Shown: piece after piece, positions 7,737-16,505 of the stretch
Layout: the number at the start of each line of letters is the position of its first letter
How positions within the stretch are numbered: position 1 is the first letter of the stretch
Assembly (NCBI RefSeq): GCF_013181195.1
Contig: NZ_SMZP01000007.1
Span: forward strand, 1 to 64,000
Reading direction: 5' to 3'
Source of the DNA: Caulobacter sp. RHG1
Lineage (GTDB): Bacteria > Pseudomonadota > Alphaproteobacteria > Caulobacterales > Caulobacteraceae
DNA length: 64,000 nucleotides
The notes under the pieces: model-generated
What the model was told of the DNA's origin: nothing
The model's database searches: none
What the model saw: only the letters and a program-made list of their open reading frames with translations
Made by a program: the position numbers and the translations under genes

Positions 7737-8950
7737 TTGCCGGCTCCCTTGACGTGAGGGCCGGCGATGGCGACGGGGTTGGGCCGCGAGCCGCCGGGGA
7801 ATGGGCTGACGACGAAGCTGTTGCCGAAGATGTTCGGCGCGAAGGGATAGTCGGTCGAGACGATCTGGGCGCCGCTGGCCAGGGCGGCGTCGCGGCGGGC
7901 GACGTCGTTGGTCCGGGCCTCACCGGTGTCGATGTCCGACCGCGTCCGCACCAGATAGCCGCGCGAGACCAGATCGCGGATCTCGGCCCCACGGGTCAGG
8001 GCGTTGTCGAGCATGACGAAAGCCGCATGGGGCATGCCGGGCCGCCCCTGCACGAAGGCCAGGCGGCCCTCCAGGTTCGGCCGCCCTTGCATGTAGGGCG
8101 TAAAGGTCGCGAGGTTCAGGCCCGGCACAATCATCAGGAAGACGATCTTCCCCTTGGCCGCTTCGAGCGTCGGCCAGTTGCCCGCCAGGGCGGCGGCTTC
8201 CAGCGTCGGATACGAGCCGCGCAGGTCGTCGGGCGCGATCACCCGGTCGCGGCCGATGATCTCGGCGATCGAAGCGTCCATTTCCGCAAAGGCGCGAGCG
8301 TCGAACGGATCGAGCGGCGTCGCCCCCGGGGCCGCGGCGGCCAGGCTCTGGAACTTGGGCTCCAGCAGGATGAAGACCGGCGAATGGCCCGGATTGGCGT
8401 CGGACCAGGTCTTCACCTGGCGCAGGCAGATGCGGAAGGTCGGGCAATGGCTGCGGAAATCCACGTCGACGGCGTGCATGACCTTCAGGCCCGGCTCCGC
8501 CATGGCGTCCGAGTAGATCGGCGCCAGGTCGCGTTCGCCCTGCTCGCGCAGCAGACGATAGGGCAACGGGTTCAGGAACCGGCCGCCCTCGTGGTCGACG
8601 TTCAGGTCGAACTCCAGGCTGCGCAGCCCGCCGCGCAGTTGCGCTTCGATCGGAGGATGAATGTATTCCAGCCCGGCTTGGAGATTTTCGAAGACGCTGT
8701 TCGGATGTTCTTCGCGCAGGATGCTCATCACCTCCGGCGGCAAGGTCGTAAGCATCTTGTCCAGCGTGGGCTGCAGCAGCGGCGTCATCACCTTGAAGAC
8801 CCGGGCATCGGCCGGCTGACTGTAGCTGTTGTGAGTGCCGATCACCTGGATCTGGTTCAGGCGCGGCTGCGGCGGTTCCGCGGCGGTTGCGGGGGCCGTG
8901 GCGGCCAGAACCGCGGCGAGCGCCGCGGTCCCTTTCAGAATGGCGTTCAT
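7733..8950 (-). CDS. Ca2+-dependent phosphoinositide phospholipase C-like protein
   Basis: A 405-residue secreted protein with signal peptide MNAILKGTAALAAVLAATAPATAA. It resembles the bacterial Ca2+-dependent PI-PLC-like TIM-barrel phosphodiesterases. Landmarks are VIGTHNSYS near the mature N-terminus (catalytic His), LEFDLNVDHEGG (metal-binding E-x-D), VDFRSHCPTF and FILLEPK. It should cleave a phosphodiester of inositol- or glycerol-containing lipid. I chose the ATG at 8950 because AGGGG sits eight bases upstream; a GTG at 8959 overlaps the TBDR stop. It is translationally coupled to the GH1 gene downstream. Confidence 0.75.
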   Translation of the reverse strand: MNAILKGTAALAAVLAATAPATAAEPPQPRLNQIQVIGTHNSYSQPADARVFKVMTPLLQPTLDKMLTTLPPEVMSILREEHPNSVFENLQAGLEYIHPPIEAQLRGGLRSLEFDLNVDHEGGRFLNPLPYRLLREQGERDLAPIYSDAMAEPGLKVMHAVDVDFRSHCPTFRICLRQVKTWSDANPGHSPVFILLEPKFQSLAAAAPGATPLDPFDARAFAEMDASIAEIIGRDRVIAPDDLRGSYPTLEAAALAGNWPTLEAAKGKIVFLMIVPGLNLATFTPYMQGRPNLEGRLAFVQGRPGMPHAAFVMLDNALTRGAEIRDLVSRGYLVRTRSDIDTGEARTNDVARRDAALASGAQIVSTDYPFAPNIFGNSFVVSPFPGGSRPNPVAIAGPHVKGAGK

Positions 8951-8955
8951 GCGGC

Positions 8956-11223
8956 TCACCCCTGGATCCGGAAGCGCACGCCGAAGAAGCGCGGATTGGC
9001 GCGGATCGCGGTCGGCACGTTGAAGCTCTTGCCGCCGTTGCCCACGTCGCGGACCCAGTTCTGATCCAGCAAGTTCTCGCCGTAGAGCTCGATGCGCAGA
9101 CCATCCGAGCGTTCGACGCCCAGGCGCAGGTCAAGCAGGCCGAAGGCCTTCTGCATCTCGGTCTCGAGGTTGTCGTTGTTCATGTAGAACTTCGACCGCC
9201 AGGCGTAGTTGGTGTTGGCGAACATCTCCCAGTCGTTGGCGACGGCCTTGCGCCAGTCGGCGCCCAGCGAGACCGTATGCTTGGGCGCCATGCGGAAGAC
9301 ATTGCCCGAGCGATCGGTCAGGACGCCGCCCACGACCTCGTAGAACTCGTCGTACTGGCTGTGCAGGAAGGCGTGGGCCGCCGTCAGCTTCAGATCGGGC
9401 GAAACCCGCCAGGTCGCGCTGGTTTCCAGGCCGTAGGCCGAAGCCTTGCCGGCGTTGACGGTGCCGACGGTGAGGTCGATGGCCCGGGTCTGGAAGTTGC
9501 TGTAGTCGTACGTGAAGGCGGCCGCCTCGATATACAGGTTGCGGCCCAGCATGCCCTTGGCGCCGATCTCGTAGTTGACGATCTCCTCGGTCTTCAGTTC
9601 GCTGAACACGGGGCGGGGCGAGCCGCTGACGGGCGCGTTGAACGTCACCTGCGGATAGCCCGAGCGCAGACCGCGCGAGACCCCGGCATAGACGTTCAGG
9701 CCGTCGTTCAGCTTCCACATCACCGACGCGCGCGGCTGGATCAGGTCGTACGTGCCGGTGTTGGAGAACTCCTGGCCCAGCGAGTTGCCCAGGCCGTTCG
9801 GCAAGGCGATCGGCGCCACGCCGTCGATCGTCGACACCTTGGACCAGTTGCTGACCGTAGCCTTGTCGTGGGTGTAGCGCAGGCCGACGTCCAGGGTCAG
9901 GCGCGAAGCGAGATCGTAGCTGATGTTGCCGTAGGCCGACCAGCTGTCGCGATCGTTACGGGTCGAGTTGAGGTTGTTGACCCCTTTGGTCACCGGTCGG
10001 AAGACGCCCGGCGCAACCTGGAACTGGGTGACCGGCGTCGTGACGCGCGGGAATCCGGCCAGCAGCAGCTGCTCGTTCAGGGTCAGGTCGACAAGGTTGA
10101 AGGTCTTGTCATTGTAGTAGCTGGCGCCGAATGCGGTGCGGAACCGCCCGCCGTCGTCGTAGTTCAGGCGGAACTCCTGACTGAGGATCTTCTGGTCGTC
10201 CGCCAGGTTCTTGCCGATGGCGAACTCGTACGACGTGCCGTCGATGTCCCAGGATTCCGCGAAGTCGACCTTGCGCCACGCGCTGATCGAGCGGGCGCTC
10301 CAGGCGTCGTTGAGGGTCCACTCGCCGATCAGGGTCGCGCCGGTCTGCTTCCGGCTCTGGGGCGGGTCGTAATAGTTCTGGGCGGCGTCGCTGAACGGAC
10401 TTCTGTCGCCGCCGGGCGAAGCGATGTTGATCGCCTTGGTCATCGCGGCCGTGTCGGCGTCGGCCTGGTGGTCGACGATCAGGTCGATGGTCGCGTTCGG
10501 CGCGGCCTGCCAGCGCAAGGAGGCCCGCGCCGCCCACAGGTCGTCGTCATTGAGCATGCGGCCGTCGACCAGGTTGCGCGCATAGCCGTCGCGGTCACGG
10601 CGGCGCACGGCGACACGCAGGCCCAGCTCATCCTTCACGACCGGCACGTTCACCACGCCGGTCACGCTGTAGAGGTTGTAGTTCCCGGCCTGCCCTTCCA
10701 GCGACCAGAAGGTCTCCGACGTGTTGGCGCGCTTGGTGTAGACGGCGATGGCGCCGGTCTGGGAGCCGCGGCCATAGAGGGCGCCCTGGGGGCCCTTGGC
10801 GATCTCGACCCGCTCGATGTCGAACAGCTCTTTCAGGGCGCCGCGCGAGCGGCTGGTGTCGACGTCGTTGAGGAAGAACGAGATGCCCGGTTCCGACGCG
10901 GCGCCGGCGCTGGCCGCCTCGACGCCGCGCATGACGAAGCTGGCCGAGCTGTCGGTCTGCTGCTGCACGAAGAAGCCGGGCGTCCGCAGGGACAGCCGCT
11001 CGAAGTCCGTAAGGTTTTCGCGGTCCAGCGCCTCGGCGCCGAAGGCCACGATCGAGATCGGCACGTCGCTGAGGCGTTGCTCGCGCTTCTGGGCCGTGAC
11101 GAGAACCTCGTCCACGATGCTGACCTGGTTGGCGCTCTGAGCGAACGCTTGTTCAGCCGCCAGAAGGCTGACGCCGCACATGAGAATGAGGCGTGAAGCC
11201 GACGAAACTAGGCGAAAAGACAC
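8956..11223 (-). CDS. TonB-dependent outer-membrane receptor
   Basis: A 755-residue TonB-dependent receptor. A GTG start at 11223 gives the signal peptide (VSFRLVSSASRLILMCGVSLLAAEQAFA) and has AGAGGGG eight bases upstream. The frame is open further upstream but lacks export features there. A TonB-box-like IVDEVLVTAQKREQRLSDVPIS opens the plug domain, and FGVRFRIQG closes the 22-strand barrel. It should import a substrate across the outer membrane and heads the operon with the PLC-like and GH1 genes. Those enzymes suggest a glycolipid, phosphoinositide or glycoside ligand (inference). A palindrome at 11265-11280 lies just upstream. Confidence 0.88.
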   Translation of the reverse strand: MSFRLVSSASRLILMCGVSLLAAEQAFAQSANQVSIVDEVLVTAQKREQRLSDVPISIVAFGAEALDRENLTDFERLSLRTPGFFVQQQTDSSASFVMRGVEAASAGAASEPGISFFLNDVDTSRSRGALKELFDIERVEIAKGPQGALYGRGSQTGAIAVYTKRANTSETFWSLEGQAGNYNLYSVTGVVNVPVVKDELGLRVAVRRRDRDGYARNLVDGRMLNDDDLWAARASLRWQAAPNATIDLIVDHQADADTAAMTKAINIASPGGDRSPFSDAAQNYYDPPQSRKQTGATLIGEWTLNDAWSARSISAWRKVDFAESWDIDGTSYEFAIGKNLADDQKILSQEFRLNYDDGGRFRTAFGASYYNDKTFNLVDLTLNEQLLLAGFPRVTTPVTQFQVAPGVFRPVTKGVNNLNSTRNDRDSWSAYGNISYDLASRLTLDVGLRYTHDKATVSNWSKVSTIDGVAPIALPNGLGNSLGQEFSNTGTYDLIQPRASVMWKLNDGLNVYAGVSRGLRSGYPQVTFNAPVSGSPRPVFSELKTEEIVNYEIGAKGMLGRNLYIEAAAFTYDYSNFQTRAIDLTVGTVNAGKASAYGLETSATWRVSPDLKLTAAHAFLHSQYDEFYEVVGGVLTDRSGNVFRMAPKHTVSLGADWRKAVANDWEMFANTNYAWRSKFYMNNDNLETEMQKAFGLLDLRLGVERSDGLRIELYGENLLDQNWVRDVGNGGKSFNVPTAIRANPRFFGVRFRIQG

Positions 11224-11264
11224 AGGTGAGCCCCTCTGATCGTGTTCGACGCGGAGGCTTATGG

Positions 11265-11280
11265 CCGTCATTGATGACGG
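11265..11280. promoter_or_regulatory. Candidate operator upstream of the TBDR-PLC-GH1 operon
   Basis: CCGTCAT-TG-ATGACGG is a perfect palindrome with seven-base arms and a two-base centre, 42 bp upstream of the TBDR start. The flanking double-TetR gene makes it a plausible TetR-type operator. A second small palindrome, CACATGTG, lies at 11289-11296. Assignment to the regulator is inference. Confidence 0.45.
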
Positions 11281-11349
11281 TCGCATAACACATGTGCAAA
11301 ATCCCATCCCAGCCAAGCCTGGCGCGTCCAAAGGCTGGATAACGATTGT

Positions 11350-12546
11350 TCAGTTTCTGAGTTTTCTCGAGATCCAACCGCTGAGCTCGGGGGAGATGAC
11401 CCCGCCCAGACCGCTCAAGGCCCCTGCCCCGGTCATCACCAGCGCTGCGACCTGTCCGTCGAGGTCGTCGATATGGGTGCAGCCATCCTCTCGAAGCGTG
11501 TGGACATAGTTCTCACCGCGGAGGCGGCGCAGATCGATCGAATGCTCCACCAGCGTCCTGTCTCTCGCAGCGGCCAGGGCGATGGACAGCGTGCCGCGCA
11601 CCACGACGGCCGCGCGCCGCTCGTAGGAATCGGGCGCGGGGGCCGGCGATCTTCCCTGGGCGACGAGATAGACCATGGCCAAGGCCGCACGCATCAGGTC
11701 CGGGGCGGCGCGGAAATGGTAGGCGACCGTCGATGGCGGAATGCCGGCTCGGTCACCGACCGCGCGATGGGTGACCCCGTCGATCCCCTCATCCAGCAGC
11801 ACGCCGCAGGCCGCCAAGGCGATGTCGTGACGACGTCCGGCCAGTTGCAGGTCGGAAACCGCGTCCCGGCCCGGGAGATCCATCCTGGGGTTCAGGCGCT
11901 CGACGAGCCGCGCAAACGCGCCATCAACGCCCCCGCGTTGCATGGGATCCAGTTGCCGAGACAGACGATCCGCCGCCATGCGGCGCAGCAGCCGGTAGTC
12001 GGGATTGTCGCCGAGGGCCAAGCTGTGAACGCCCTCGTCGGCTGTGAAGGCCCAGAGCGCCATGCTCCACATCGAGGCGTCTTCGATGCGTCCGTCCAGC
12101 AGGCGGATCCAGAACGCTTCTCGTTCTCGCAGCCAGGGCTGCATCAGCGCCTTGACCTCCTCGTCCTGAGGCGCGCGCAGCATCAGATCCGTCCAGATCA
12201 GTTGCGTCAGCCGAGCGTCATCGCGCGAGATGGCTTCCAGATAGTGCTCCAGCAGGGCGGCCAGAGCCTGGGCGTCCAGTCGATCGAGCGGAGCGAACCG
12301 CTCCAGCCAGGCCTCGTGCCAGGTACGGTCGCGCGCGCGCTCCCCCGCCACCACATCCGCCAGGATCTGGGCCTTGGCGCCGAGATGGTAGGTCAGTGCG
12401 CCGGAGGTGGCGCCCGCCGCTTCGCCCAACCGGCGAAAGCTCATCGAGCGCAGCCCCCCGGACGCCAGCTCGCGACGCGCGACGTCGATCAATCGCTCCG
12501 ATGAAGGAAGCCCCGGAGGAGTGTTCGAGTCTGAAGCCGACGCCAT
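11350..12546 (-). CDS. Double-headed TetR-family regulator
   Basis: A 398-residue protein, about twice the usual TetR length. It contains two complete TetR-type units in tandem. The first helix-turn-helix spans about residues 18-64 (RLIDVARRELASGGLRSMSF...TSGALTYHLGAKAQIL). The second spans about residues 240-286 (DIALAACGVLLDEGIDGVTHRAVGDRAGIPPSTVAYHF). Each is followed by an all-helical ligand/dimerisation-like region. The ATG at 12546 was chosen; a GTG at 12558 is possible. It lies between the MFS gene and the TBDR operon on the same strand and probably controls one or both. Confidence 0.8.
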   Translation of the reverse strand: MASASDSNTPPGLPSSERLIDVARRELASGGLRSMSFRRLGEAAGATSGALTYHLGAKAQILADVVAGERARDRTWHEAWLERFAPLDRLDAQALAALLEHYLEAISRDDARLTQLIWTDLMLRAPQDEEVKALMQPWLREREAFWIRLLDGRIEDASMWSMALWAFTADEGVHSLALGDNPDYRLLRRMAADRLSRQLDPMQRGGVDGAFARLVERLNPRMDLPGRDAVSDLQLAGRRHDIALAACGVLLDEGIDGVTHRAVGDRAGIPPSTVAYHFRAAPDLMRAALAMVYLVAQGRSPAPAPDSYERRAAVVVRGTLSIALAAARDRTLVEHSIDLRRLRGENYVHTLREDGCTHIDDLDGQVAALVMTGAGALSGLGGVISPELSGWISRKLRN

Positions 12547-12631
12547 GTTTTCCGCCACAAGTCAGTGCGCAAGGTAACGAACCGCGACGGTTATTAGGCG
12601 GCGAAGGGCGGCCGCGCAAAGACCTGCCGGT

Positions 12632-13933
12632 TCACGGTGCGGGACGCTCCCGCCAGAACAGCGCGATCCCGGCGCAGGCCAGGGCGCCCAGAATGGGAAA
12701 CCCCGATATCAACAGGATCAAGCCGTCGCTGCCGGTCGCGCGGTAGTCGAACTGTCCAAGCAAGACCCCAAGGCCCAGACCGCTCACGGCCGGCGCTGTC
12801 TTCGAGACGGCTGTGAAGACGCCGTAGATCAAGCCGACCTGCTCGCGTCCCCGCGCAGCCGCCTCGTCAGCCACCGTCGACCAGATCAGCATGTTCAGTC
12901 CGCCGCTGGCCACGCCGATGAGGCCCGCCGCGATAGTCGCCTTCCAGGCGGTCTGCGCCGACAATCCAAACACAACGGCGCTGGCCAGGAGGGCGAAGCT
13001 CAGACAGATGAAGGCCCACCGCCGTCCAAGACGTCGCAACACGCGCCCCCAGGCCAGTTGCGATAGGAGCACGCCCGACGAGCCGGCGATCGCCAGGGCG
13101 CCGGCCCAGACCGGTGAAGCCAGCACATAGGCGACGTAGTAGGGCTCGAGCTTGGCGAAGGCCGACATGGCGAAGGGGAACGCGAACGCGATGCCGTAGA
13201 GGGGAAGCAGTTCGACCATCGGGGCCCCCGCCCTCGCCGCCTTCGGGTCGACGGGCGACTGCGCCTTGGACGGCGAGACGTGTTCCAGATCCACGCGCGA
13301 CAGCGCCCATCTCAGCCAGATCGCCGTGCAAAGTCCGATCATGGCCATGGCGCCGCCCAGCGCTACGAACAGCATAATGCGCTGGCGCGGCGCGGAGAAC
13401 GCGCCGGAAGCCAGCAAAGGCAGCACGCCCGCCGCCAGGATCAGGGCCGCAAGGCCGCTGACAGCCACCCTCAGAGCGGCCACGCGAGATCGTGACGAGG
13501 AATCATGCGTGGCCAGCGTCATCAGGGCGTTCTGAGGCGTGTCGTAGACGCTGTAGCTGACGCGCAGGGCCAGCAGAGCCGCCAGCACCCAGCCAAAACG
13601 CAGCGCGGCAGGCGCCAGCGGCGCGGCGAATAGGCCCAGCAGCGCCAGGCTGACGAAGATGCAGCCCCAAACCTGCAAACTTCCGGCCGACAGAGGGTGT
13701 GACAGTCGCCGGTGCAGCAGGCGGCCGATGATCACGTCGGTAGCGGCGCTGAGCAACAGGCTGCCGGCCAGCACCGCGCCCATGGCCAGCGGCGACAGGC
13801 CCGCGACCTCGGTCAGGAAAAAGGCCAGCAGCAGCGTGCCGCAATTCCAGAACAGGCTTTTGCCGAAGTGCGCTGCGCCGTAGGCCAAGGTCAGATCGCG
13901 ATGCCGACCGAGAGAGATCGGCGCCGCCGACAT
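12632..13933 (-). CDS. MFS transporter, GPH/melibiose-like sugar cation symporter
   Basis: A 433-residue protein with about 12 membrane segments. The N-terminal pattern (LTLAYGAAHFGKSLFWNCGTLLLAFFLTEVAGL) and the region VSYSVYDTPQNALMTLATHD are typical of glycoside-pentoside-hexuronide cation symporters. The ATG at 13933 fits the first membrane span, and a GGTGGGG stretch lies upstream. It probably takes up the sugar or glycoside released by the neighbouring GH1 enzyme. It is on the same strand as the double TetR and TBDR-PLC-GH1 genes, so they may form one transcription unit. Confidence 0.82.
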   Translation of the reverse strand: MSAAPISLGRHRDLTLAYGAAHFGKSLFWNCGTLLLAFFLTEVAGLSPLAMGAVLAGSLLLSAATDVIIGRLLHRRLSHPLSAGSLQVWGCIFVSLALLGLFAAPLAPAALRFGWVLAALLALRVSYSVYDTPQNALMTLATHDSSSRSRVAALRVAVSGLAALILAAGVLPLLASGAFSAPRQRIMLFVALGGAMAMIGLCTAIWLRWALSRVDLEHVSPSKAQSPVDPKAARAGAPMVELLPLYGIAFAFPFAMSAFAKLEPYYVAYVLASPVWAGALAIAGSSGVLLSQLAWGRVLRRLGRRWAFICLSFALLASAVVFGLSAQTAWKATIAAGLIGVASGGLNMLIWSTVADEAAARGREQVGLIYGVFTAVSKTAPAVSGLGLGVLLGQFDYRATGSDGLILLISGFPILGALACAGIALFWRERPAP

Positions 13934-13998
13934 GTTCACGCCCCACCCAAGGCTGGTTTCGGAGAACCGCAAGTGGGCGCAGTTACCCCATGGGCGTG

Positions 13999-14018
13999 AT
14001 GGGCTCGTGACAGCCCAT
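13999..14018. terminator. Hairpin after the liv operon
   Basis: ATGGGCT (13999-14005) pairs with AGCCCAT (14012-14018) across six bases, between the end of the fused liv gene and the MFS start, both on the minus strand. There is no U-tract, so it may be a weak terminator or a protein-binding site. Confidence 0.3.
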
Positions 14019-14042
14019 TATGAACCCGGACGGACGCCGCGG

Positions 14043-16505
14043 TCAGATCCCGAGATAGGCCCGAGCCAGGGTTTCATCGCCGGCGAGGTCGGCCGCTGCG
14101 CCCTGGGCGACGACCTGGCCGTCGGCGATGACGTAGGCGCGGTCGGACACCGACAGCGCCTGCCCCGCCATCTGGTCGACGATCAGCAGGGTCATGCCCT
14201 CGTCGCGCAGCCGCCGGAAGGACGCGAACATCTCGGCGATGACCTTGGGCGCCAGACCCAGGGACGGCTCGTCCAGCAACAGGATGCGGGGCTGGCTCAT
14301 CAGCGCACGGGCCAGGGCCAGCATCTGTTGCTCGCCGCCGGACAGCAGGCCAGCGCGACGGTCCAGCAGCGTGGCCAGCTTCGGAAAGCGCTCCAGCACG
14401 GCGGTCTTACGGACCTCCAGGTCGCGACCGTCCAGGAAGGCGCCCAGGCGGATATTGTCGGCCACGGTCAGTTCGGGAAACACCTGCCGCCCCTCGGGCG
14501 ACAGCACCACACCCTTGCGCACCCGGTCATCGGGCGCGAGGTCGTTGATCACGACGCCCTCGAACACGACCTGGCCGGCGCCGGCCGGATGCAGGCCGCT
14601 GACGACCTTCATCAGGGTGGACTTGCCGGCGCCGTTGGCGCCCAGCAGGGCCACGGCCTCGCCTTGGCGCACCTCCAGCTCGACGCCGTTCAGCACCGGC
14701 GCGGCGCCATAGCCCGCCCCCAGGCCGACGACGCGCAGGGCGTCGCGGCCACGCGGTCCACGCGGAGCCTCGTGCGCCGCGGCAACCGCTGGGGCGGCGC
14801 CGAGATAGGCCTCGCGGACCCGCTCGTCGGCCTGCACCGCCGCCGGCGCGCCCTCGGCGATCCGGGCCCCGGCGCTCAGCACCACGACATGGTCGGAGAC
14901 CCCCATGACCAGGCCCATGTCGTGCTCGATCAAGCCGACGGCGATCCCGCAGTCGGCCACGGCGCGCAACAACTGACCTAGCCTGGCCTTGTCGGCCTTG
15001 GACAGGCCAGCGGCGGGTTCGTCCAGCAGCAGGACGTCAGGATCGGCGGCCAGGGCCCGGGCGATCTCGACCAGGCGACGATCGACATGGGCCAGCCCGG
15101 CCGCCAGCGCGCATGGATCGCCCGCGAAGCCGCAGGCGGCCAGCAGGTCGCGGGCAAGCGCGCGTTCGGCCGCCAGGCGCTTTGGTCCGTCCAGCACGCC
15201 GCCCAACTGCCCCTTGCGGCAGGCAATGGCGACATTGTCCTCGACGCTGAGACCCTCGAACACCTGCGATGTCTGATAGGTGCGCGCCACCCCGGCCCGG
15301 GCCACCTGGCAGGCTGCGCCAGCAGGCAGCGCCGCGCCGCCCAGCAGCGCCCTGCCCTGCGTCGGCGCATAGAAGCCGCTCAGCATGTTCATCACGGTCG
15401 ACTTGCCTGCGCCGTTCGGACCGATCAGGGCGGTCACACGGCCCGGCGGCAGGATGAAACTGACGCCGTCGACCGCCTTCACGCCGCCGAACGCCATGCC
15501 CAGCCCCTCCGCCTCCAAAGCGCGGCGTGAGCGTACGGACAGAACCTCCGCCAGAGGGCGACCGCTGTCGATCGGCTCACCCGCCTGGGGCTTGGCGCCC
15601 CACAGGCCGACCAGACCCTCCGCCGCCAGCCACAGGACCACCAGCAGCAGCGCGCCGAACACCAGGATCCGGTAGGCCTCGAACGACGACAACAGCTCCG
15701 GCAGCAGCCCGACCACGATCGCGCCGAGGATCGGCCCCAGCCGCGAGCCGGTCCCGCCGATCACCACGACCAGCACGAACAGGATCGATTGGGTCAGGCC
15801 AAAGGTCTGGGGCGTCACGAAGCCGGCCATCGGCGCGAACAGCCCGCCCGCCAGGCCTGCCAAGCCTGCGGAGACCGCGAAGGCCGTCGTGCGCACTACG
15901 GTGGCGTCGATGCCGATCGAGGCGGCGGCGACTTCGCTGTCGCGCACCGCACGCAGGCCCGCGCCCCAGGGGCCGGCCGACAGCGCGGCGTAGGCGACGT
16001 ACAGCACACCGGCCACGGCGACCCCCAGCATGGCCAGGCCCCGCCCGTCGAGGACGATCGGCCCAAGGTGCGGAGCGGCGATGTCGAGGATGCCGTTCTG
16101 TCCGCCGGTCAAGCCCTTCAGCTCGACGAGGCCGTGCTCGACGATCAGGCCGAAGGCGATGGTGACCATGGCCAGATAGGGGCCCTTCAGGCGCAGGGCC
16201 GGCACCGCCAGCAGGGCTCCGACCGCAGCGGCGGCGACCGCGCCCAGCGGCCAGGCGATCCAGAAGCTCAGGCCCAGGCGAGCCGTCAGGATCGCGACGG
16301 CGTAGGCGCCCAGGGCGTAGAGGCCGGCATGGCCGAACGACATCTGGCCGCTGAGGCCGATCAGCACGTTCAGGCCGATGCCGACGATGGCCAGCAGCGC
16401 GATCTGGCCCAGTACGAAGGCGTAGTAGCTGTTGACCATGGCGGCGGCGGCCATGGCGGCGGCGACTGCCGCCAGCACCGGCAGAAGCGACGAAATCCGG
16501 CTCAT
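14043..16505 (-). CDS. Fused LivM permease-LivG ATPase-LivF ATPase
   Basis: An 820-residue single polypeptide combining three subunits of a branched-chain amino-acid-type ABC importer. Residues 1-300 are a LivM-type permease (about eight to ten spans; GLSGQMSFGHAGLYALGAY). Residues about 330-565 are a LivG-type ATPase (Walker A GPNGAGKST about 362; Walker B LLLDEP about 492). Residues about 590-820 are a LivF-type ATPase (Walker A GANGAGKST about 622; signature LSGGEQQ about 721; Walker B LLLDEP about 743). The first ATPase lacks a clear signature glycine (GLAHVDRRLVEIARAL). The ATG overlaps the livH stop (ATGA). LivM-LivG fusions are known; the three-way fusion is unusual. Confidence 0.9.
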   Translation of the reverse strand: MSRISSLLPVLAAVAAAMAAAAMVNSYYAFVLGQIALLAIVGIGLNVLIGLSGQMSFGHAGLYALGAYAVAILTARLGLSFWIAWPLGAVAAAAVGALLAVPALRLKGPYLAMVTIAFGLIVEHGLVELKGLTGGQNGILDIAAPHLGPIVLDGRGLAMLGVAVAGVLYVAYAALSAGPWGAGLRAVRDSEVAAASIGIDATVVRTTAFAVSAGLAGLAGGLFAPMAGFVTPQTFGLTQSILFVLVVVIGGTGSRLGPILGAIVVGLLPELLSSFEAYRILVFGALLLVVLWLAAEGLVGLWGAKPQAGEPIDSGRPLAEVLSVRSRRALEAEGLGMAFGGVKAVDGVSFILPPGRVTALIGPNGAGKSTVMNMLSGFYAPTQGRALLGGAALPAGAACQVARAGVARTYQTSQVFEGLSVEDNVAIACRKGQLGGVLDGPKRLAAERALARDLLAACGFAGDPCALAAGLAHVDRRLVEIARALAADPDVLLLDEPAAGLSKADKARLGQLLRAVADCGIAVGLIEHDMGLVMGVSDHVVVLSAGARIAEGAPAAVQADERVREAYLGAAPAVAAAHEAPRGPRGRDALRVVGLGAGYGAAPVLNGVELEVRQGEAVALLGANGAGKSTLMKVVSGLHPAGAGQVVFEGVVINDLAPDDRVRKGVVLSPEGRQVFPELTVADNIRLGAFLDGRDLEVRKTAVLERFPKLATLLDRRAGLLSGGEQQMLALARALMSQPRILLLDEPSLGLAPKVIAEMFASFRRLRDEGMTLLIVDQMAGQALSVSDRAYVIADGQVVAQGAAADLAGDETLARAYLGI

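Noticed and set aside
8887..11196. 769-codon plus-strand open frame opposite the first TBDR
   Set aside because: It is an antisense shadow caused by high GC and third-position bias. It shows no domain-like sequence, while the minus strand carries a complete TBDR.
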